A DNA stretch of 64,000 nucleotides from contig JAAEYW010000003.1 in NCBI GenBank assembly GCA_018223185.1, forward strand, positions 90,074 through 154,073, read 5' to 3'. The first letter of the stretch is position 1; every line of letters begins with the position of its first letter. Origin of the DNA: Oceanospirillales bacterium. Its GTDB lineage: Bacteria > Pseudomonadota > Gammaproteobacteria > Pseudomonadales > Balneatricaceae. The translations under genes and the position numbers were made by a program. Below, in pieces: positions 46,501 through 52,500 of the stretch. The notes beneath the pieces were generated by a model. The model saw only the letters and a program-made list of their open reading frames with translations. It had not been told where the DNA came from and did not search any database.

Positions 46501-49500
46501 TCAGGATCTGAGTGCAGCGCGCTGGACAACTGCGACAGACCCTACTATCGCAAATTCTAAAGCGGCACCGCACATTACTGTTAATGGCCGTGGCGATGGC
46601 ACGAGAGATTACTTTAAGTTCACCGTGACTCAACCGATGATTGATGCTGCAGGTCTTGCCGGGATTGATTTCTGGGCGGATGTGGATTCGGATTATGCTT
46701 ATGGAGACAGTGTTTACTGGCAGAGCAAAACCAACTTGTTGAAACTGGATCAGGGGCAAACGTCGGTTCTGCCCGCTACCTATTACAACAACAGCTACAT
46801 TAATTACAAAATCACCGAAGCGGGCACCTACTTTGTTGAGGTTGAAGGTAATACGAATCGCAACAATCCCGTATGGGAAGGCGTGCCCGAAGGCACTGAT
46901 TATAAGCTGCATCTGAGTTTGCCGCAGCAGGTCACTACAGAGTTCGACTTCACCCAGTCACCACTTCTGGAGGTCGAGGATGAAACGTACTTCTACAACG
47001 GCACCGGTGGACAAACCATCAGTGACATTGATGGTGACATTCTGACGGGCAGTAACAACAAAGGGTGGTATACCGAACCCAATATTCTGATTGGTAATGT
47101 CGACGTAGGTGGTGCAATTGACGACTCTATGTCACACATTACTATTGAAGGTGGTGGCTCTTATAAAGCGGATAGTTACATATTCGAAGTGACTAATGAC
47201 ATGTTGTTCAGCGCAGCAGGTTCCGTTAACAGCGGTGACTCTACCCTCGGTAGCTCCAGCGGATGGTATACGTCGGCGGGTATAAACTTCCCGGCAACAG
47301 TTAAAGCGGGTGATAAATGGCATGTGACTGTTTCGGGTGTGACTTATGATGTTGAGGCTGCGGGTACCAGTGGTGTCGATGTTGCTACGTCACTGCTGAA
47401 TAAGCTAAAAGATGCCAATACCGGATTGGATAGCTTCTTTACCGTAGCTAAAGGCAGCTCTTCAGACGATGTCGTGATTACCAATACGACAAACGGCTTT
47501 AAGTTGTCGATTACCCATGAAACTGCTTATTCTGCGGTGCAAACATCTACGGCATTGCGGGAAACCAGTCTGGTTCTGAAAGCACCTTCATTTGGTGTTG
47601 CTAATGGACAGGATTGGATCGTCACCATTGATGGTCAGGATTACACCTTCGATAAGTCTTCCGGTGCGGATAACCTCAATACTGTTGGTGCGGGTATGGT
47701 TGGCGCAGTCAAAGCGGTGCTGGGCCAGGACTATCGGATTGAATACGACAATGGTACTAAGACGTTAACTATTACGGATAATGCCAGTAAAGCCGTCAGC
47801 GTCAGAGTGGTCGATGACAGGACTGTTGATACAGGCTCCACTCAGTTAATTGAAGCGACCTTCACTGTATCCGGACCAGTCAGTACGGCTAAGACCTGGT
47901 GGGTAGAGGTCGATGGCCAGCGAGGCAGCTATACCAGCAGTTATACCAAAGCCTCTGACGCGCCTAGTCTGGCAGATATCGCTGCGGGTATTCAAACGGA
48001 CCTGAATACGAAGTTACAGGCCTTGGCTGCTTCCACTTATCAACTTACGGCAACCACTAATGGTTTCAGTGTTAAGCAACTGAAGGGTCAGGATATGACC
48101 ACCGCTGATAGTGGGGCCGGTAGTACAGGAGCCGTAGCCCGATCCGCAGAAGTTATTCAGCAAACACTGGTTCTTGATGGAAGCATAAACGCTGAAAACT
48201 GGCGTGTTCTGGCTGACTCAACAGCCGTGGCCAGCAATGCCACTGCCCCAACGACCGATACTGAACTTGATGCTGTGGGGACCGATCTGGCCACACAGCT
48301 GACGTCTGGTGCTTATACCGCTACTTATGTCACCACAAGTAATACTCTGATGATCACCCTGGACAGTGGTACGACAAGTCCTGGTTTGACGCTGAATGCG
48401 GTGGTGACGGAGAGTGTTGAAGCTTCTCGAGCAAGCGCTGACGTGACGGTTTACTCTCAGGCCTTAACGATTGATTCTGGTTACAGCCATAGTAGTAGTG
48501 ATGTCTGGACCATAGAGGTTAAGGATTCTGATAATAATGACGTTGCCTACACCGGCAGTTCATTGTCGACGATTTATGGCACTGCCGGAGCGTCTGGGGG
48601 ATTAGCGGGTGTAGCCACAGCGCTGACTAACGGATTAGCGGGTATTACGGTGACAGTGGTGGCGAATGCCTTAGTGTTCGTCGCTGATGATGAAAGTAGT
48701 GTTACAGCCAGTCTGACGATTAAAAACAATGAATCATTAGACCAGCCAAGCTCTGATAGCAGAGAGCGGTACGATCTGTATGCCTTGGATTTGGATACTG
48801 ACTCTTCACCTGCTGTCGGTGATGCGTGGTCAATTACAGTCAATGGCATCACGTACACGCATTTAGTGACTCAGAGCGATATAGATGCGGCTGATCCGAT
48901 TAATCAGGTCGTTGCCGATGGTTTGATGAGTCAGCTTTATACCGCCGGTCTTAGCAACACGGCAACTGCCGCTGGTAATCAGGTGTTAGTTAATGCCGGT
49001 ATTGATGACGCCATTATTTCGAATGGACGCAAAACTCAGGTTCAGGGCTTGTTCGATATCGACTACGGTAAAGCCTATAGCGATAGTTCAACTTACAACT
49101 ATAGGAGTGATTCGTTTACATCTTCAGGCACTATTTTTGACACTCTCACAGAGTCCAGACGTGTAGTTGACACTCAGGTGACATACTCACAAGCCTATGT
49201 GCCTTATATGAAAGTGTTTGACATGACATCTCTGCCTGGGGATCCAAATTACAGTGTTAACGGCACAGAGATGACGTTTGATAAAGACTTTAGCTGGTTA
49301 GCGGATAACGGCAGTAGTAGTGGGCAGGATCCTATGCTGGAATTCCTGTTTGCTAATCAGGGTAGTTATCGGGTCGAAGTCGGTTATTCAGTGACGTACA
49401 CAACAGATGTTATGGTGCGTACTGAAGTCACTACCTATACGCAGACGTTGTTTACCAGCTCATATAGCAATTCAGTCACCTATGACAGCAATACCTATTC

Positions 49501-52500
49501 AAATACCTATCTTCAGGGTATGACTGAAAACTATAAGCTGAATATTTCACTCGATGGTCATGCTACCGACAGTAATTATGTGAAGATGGACGGTATGTTG
49601 TTGAAGGTAACCTCGGGTATGAATGCGGGTAAGGTAGCGATTATTGATAGCTATGATGCGGAAACCGATACCTATACCTTTAAGAATGCTGCTGATGTTC
49701 TGGCGGACAAAAACTACGACGAATATAACCGTCGTCATGGGGATAATCTGGTTTCAACTCTGAGCCTGAGTGCGGGTGATCGTTTTGAAGTCAGCTACCT
49801 GATGACTGACGTGGAAGGTTATGTCGACGAAACCTGGCAGGATGACTCCTATCAGGTGGTGTTGTCAGGTCAGCCAATGGTCCTCGATCCAGTTACAGGT
49901 TTAATGGTGCCGGGTTCTGTTACCGTTGATTTTGCCGGAATAGAAACGCGTACGTATCATAGTAACTACGCCTTCGAAGACGGTAAAACGGCTGAGCACA
50001 ATCTGGTTCAGGTAAATCCGGGTACGTCGAGCATCACCTTTACGGGTGGTACGCCTGCGGCCGGGCAGGTTGCCTGGGATGACATTCAGACCGTTACCCT
50101 GTCCGCAGTCGATGACAACATTATTGATGGTGGTGATGCGCAGGTATTTGAGCCGTTAGGCGAACGCCTTAACCGTATTCGCGGGCCTATCTCTATCGAC
50201 GGTGGTTTGGTTGAAAGTGCCGGTCAGACCCTTAAAAACCCACTCTTATTGCCAGAGGAAAATAACTGGTATAAAACCGAAGGCACTCTCACCTCGATTG
50301 CTACTGTCGGTGGTGAAATCGTGGTAACAGACAGCGCCGCAGAGTATTGGGATAAAGACAGCTTCACACACGTGGATGGCTTCAATCTCGACCTTGAGAA
50401 CGGTCTGTTTGAACTGGTTGTGGTCGATAACGCCACGGGCGAAACCGTTACTATGGAGATTAAGTCTCAGAATGGTCAAACGTTCACCTTAGTCGGAGAC
50501 TGGCCAGATGGTGTTGAGCCAACGGCTCGGGATTACTACATTAATCCCGTGAACATGAACACCCGGGTGACAGAAGATACTCAGGTTGACGTGCTCAATC
50601 TTTATAATAGTGCCAGCCCTGCAGATGAAACTGGCATCATAACCGCCGACCGTATTAGCGGCTTTGGTATGGGTGAGCAAATCAAGCTGGGAGATGAAGT
50701 GATCCCTGGCGGCATCCGCTATGCGAACCTTGAAGCGCTTTCTATTGAGTTGAGCGAAGGTATTGATGACCTGACGATTCAATCGACCCATGAGGGCAGC
50801 ACTACGATTGAAACCAAAGGAGGGAATGACCGTATTTCCGTCGAAACGGTGGCAGGTGCGCTGACTCTTAAGACCGGCGATGATGACGATATTATTACCG
50901 TGGGTAGTCAGCAGCAATTAGCCGATGAGATTGCGGCATTGCTGGTGGTTGATGGTGGAGCCGGTAATAACCAGTTGATCATTAATGATTCTGGTGATGC
51001 CGATAGCAACGAAATGTTTGTGACTTACGATAGTATTACGGGTTTGGATATGCCGTCGTTGGCAGAGATTCAGTCGCTCTATATTCGGGCCGTATCCGGA
51101 AGTTACATCCTGGATATTGATGGTGTGGCGATAGCTATTCCTGATCTTGAAGAAGCGACGTTACTGACGGCTCTGAGGACTCACTATAGTGCTGGACCAG
51201 GCTTAGTGGTTGAGCGTGAAGAGGTCGTTAATGGTTATGCCTTTACTATTACCTTTGGTGGTGAATTGGCAGGTAAGTTGATTCCGCAGTTGGAAATTAC
51301 TGATATGACGGGTCTGAATGCGGCAGCTGATGCGACCGTCGAAGTGAGAGCCAGTACCGTGAGGCAGGGTTCTTTAACGGCGCAAACAGGTCAGATTCAA
51401 ACAGTAACACCGGCATCAACGGGTGCTTATCAGTTGGAAGTTCTGGGTCAGTTAACAGCATCTATTTCGGTAACGGCAACTCAGGCTGAAATCATAGAAG
51501 CGTTACGCCCAATATTGAACCCGAATAACAAGCCTGCTTCGTATGTAAATGATGATCTGTCGGATCAAAAAGATTTCTTACCGTACACTGACAATATCTC
51601 TGTCACACGGGTTGGCGATGAATGGCTGATTCAGTTCCGGGGTGAGTATCGCGATGTTGAAATTACTAACATCGTTGGTGATGCGACTTTTGAAACCCGA
51701 ATGGATGGTATCAACTACTACAACATTAATACGCTGGATATTAATTTAGGTAGCGGTAACGATAGCGTCAATGTGCTGTCGACTCATCAGGACACTGAAA
51801 CCAACATTAATACCTTTGCCGGTGAAGACTCGATCTATGTTGCCAGCGACGCCAACGGTGATTTAACCAATCAGGCGGGCGCTCACGGTGATTTGGATGG
51901 CATTCTTGGTGAGTTGAATATTGATGCTGGTGCCGACGCTAACTCACTATTTGTCAGCGACTTTGATACTCAGGTTGCCAATAATGCTACTTTAAGTTCG
52001 TTGTCGGGTGTCGGCAGCATAATAGGCATGTCGGTTGCTGATATTACCTACACCGCTAGCGGCGGAAATTATAATAACGATCTGGTTATTTGGGCAGGTA
52101 AAGGTGTCGATCAGTTCAGCGTCGAGAGCCTGTATCTGGAAGGCGTTAGTGTCACCAGCCTATACGGTAACGAAGGTGGCGATACCTTTACCATTACAGC
52201 GACAGATGATCTGCTGAACCCGGCTCATGCAATACTGGCGCCGCTGGGCGATAGTGAAGCCCGTCGTCTGGATATCTTCGGCAATAGCGGTGAAGATGAG
52301 ATTTATGCTGGCACTGCGACTATGGCTATTCGCGTTCACGGCGATGAAGATAATGACCTTATCTACGGCAGCCAGGGGGATGATGTGTTGTTTGGTGATG
52401 CTGGCGATGACCGTATCTTCGGCAACCAGGGTAACGATATTATCTATGGTGATGAAGGGCGCGATACGCTTGAGGGTAACGATGGCAGCGATACTATAAG

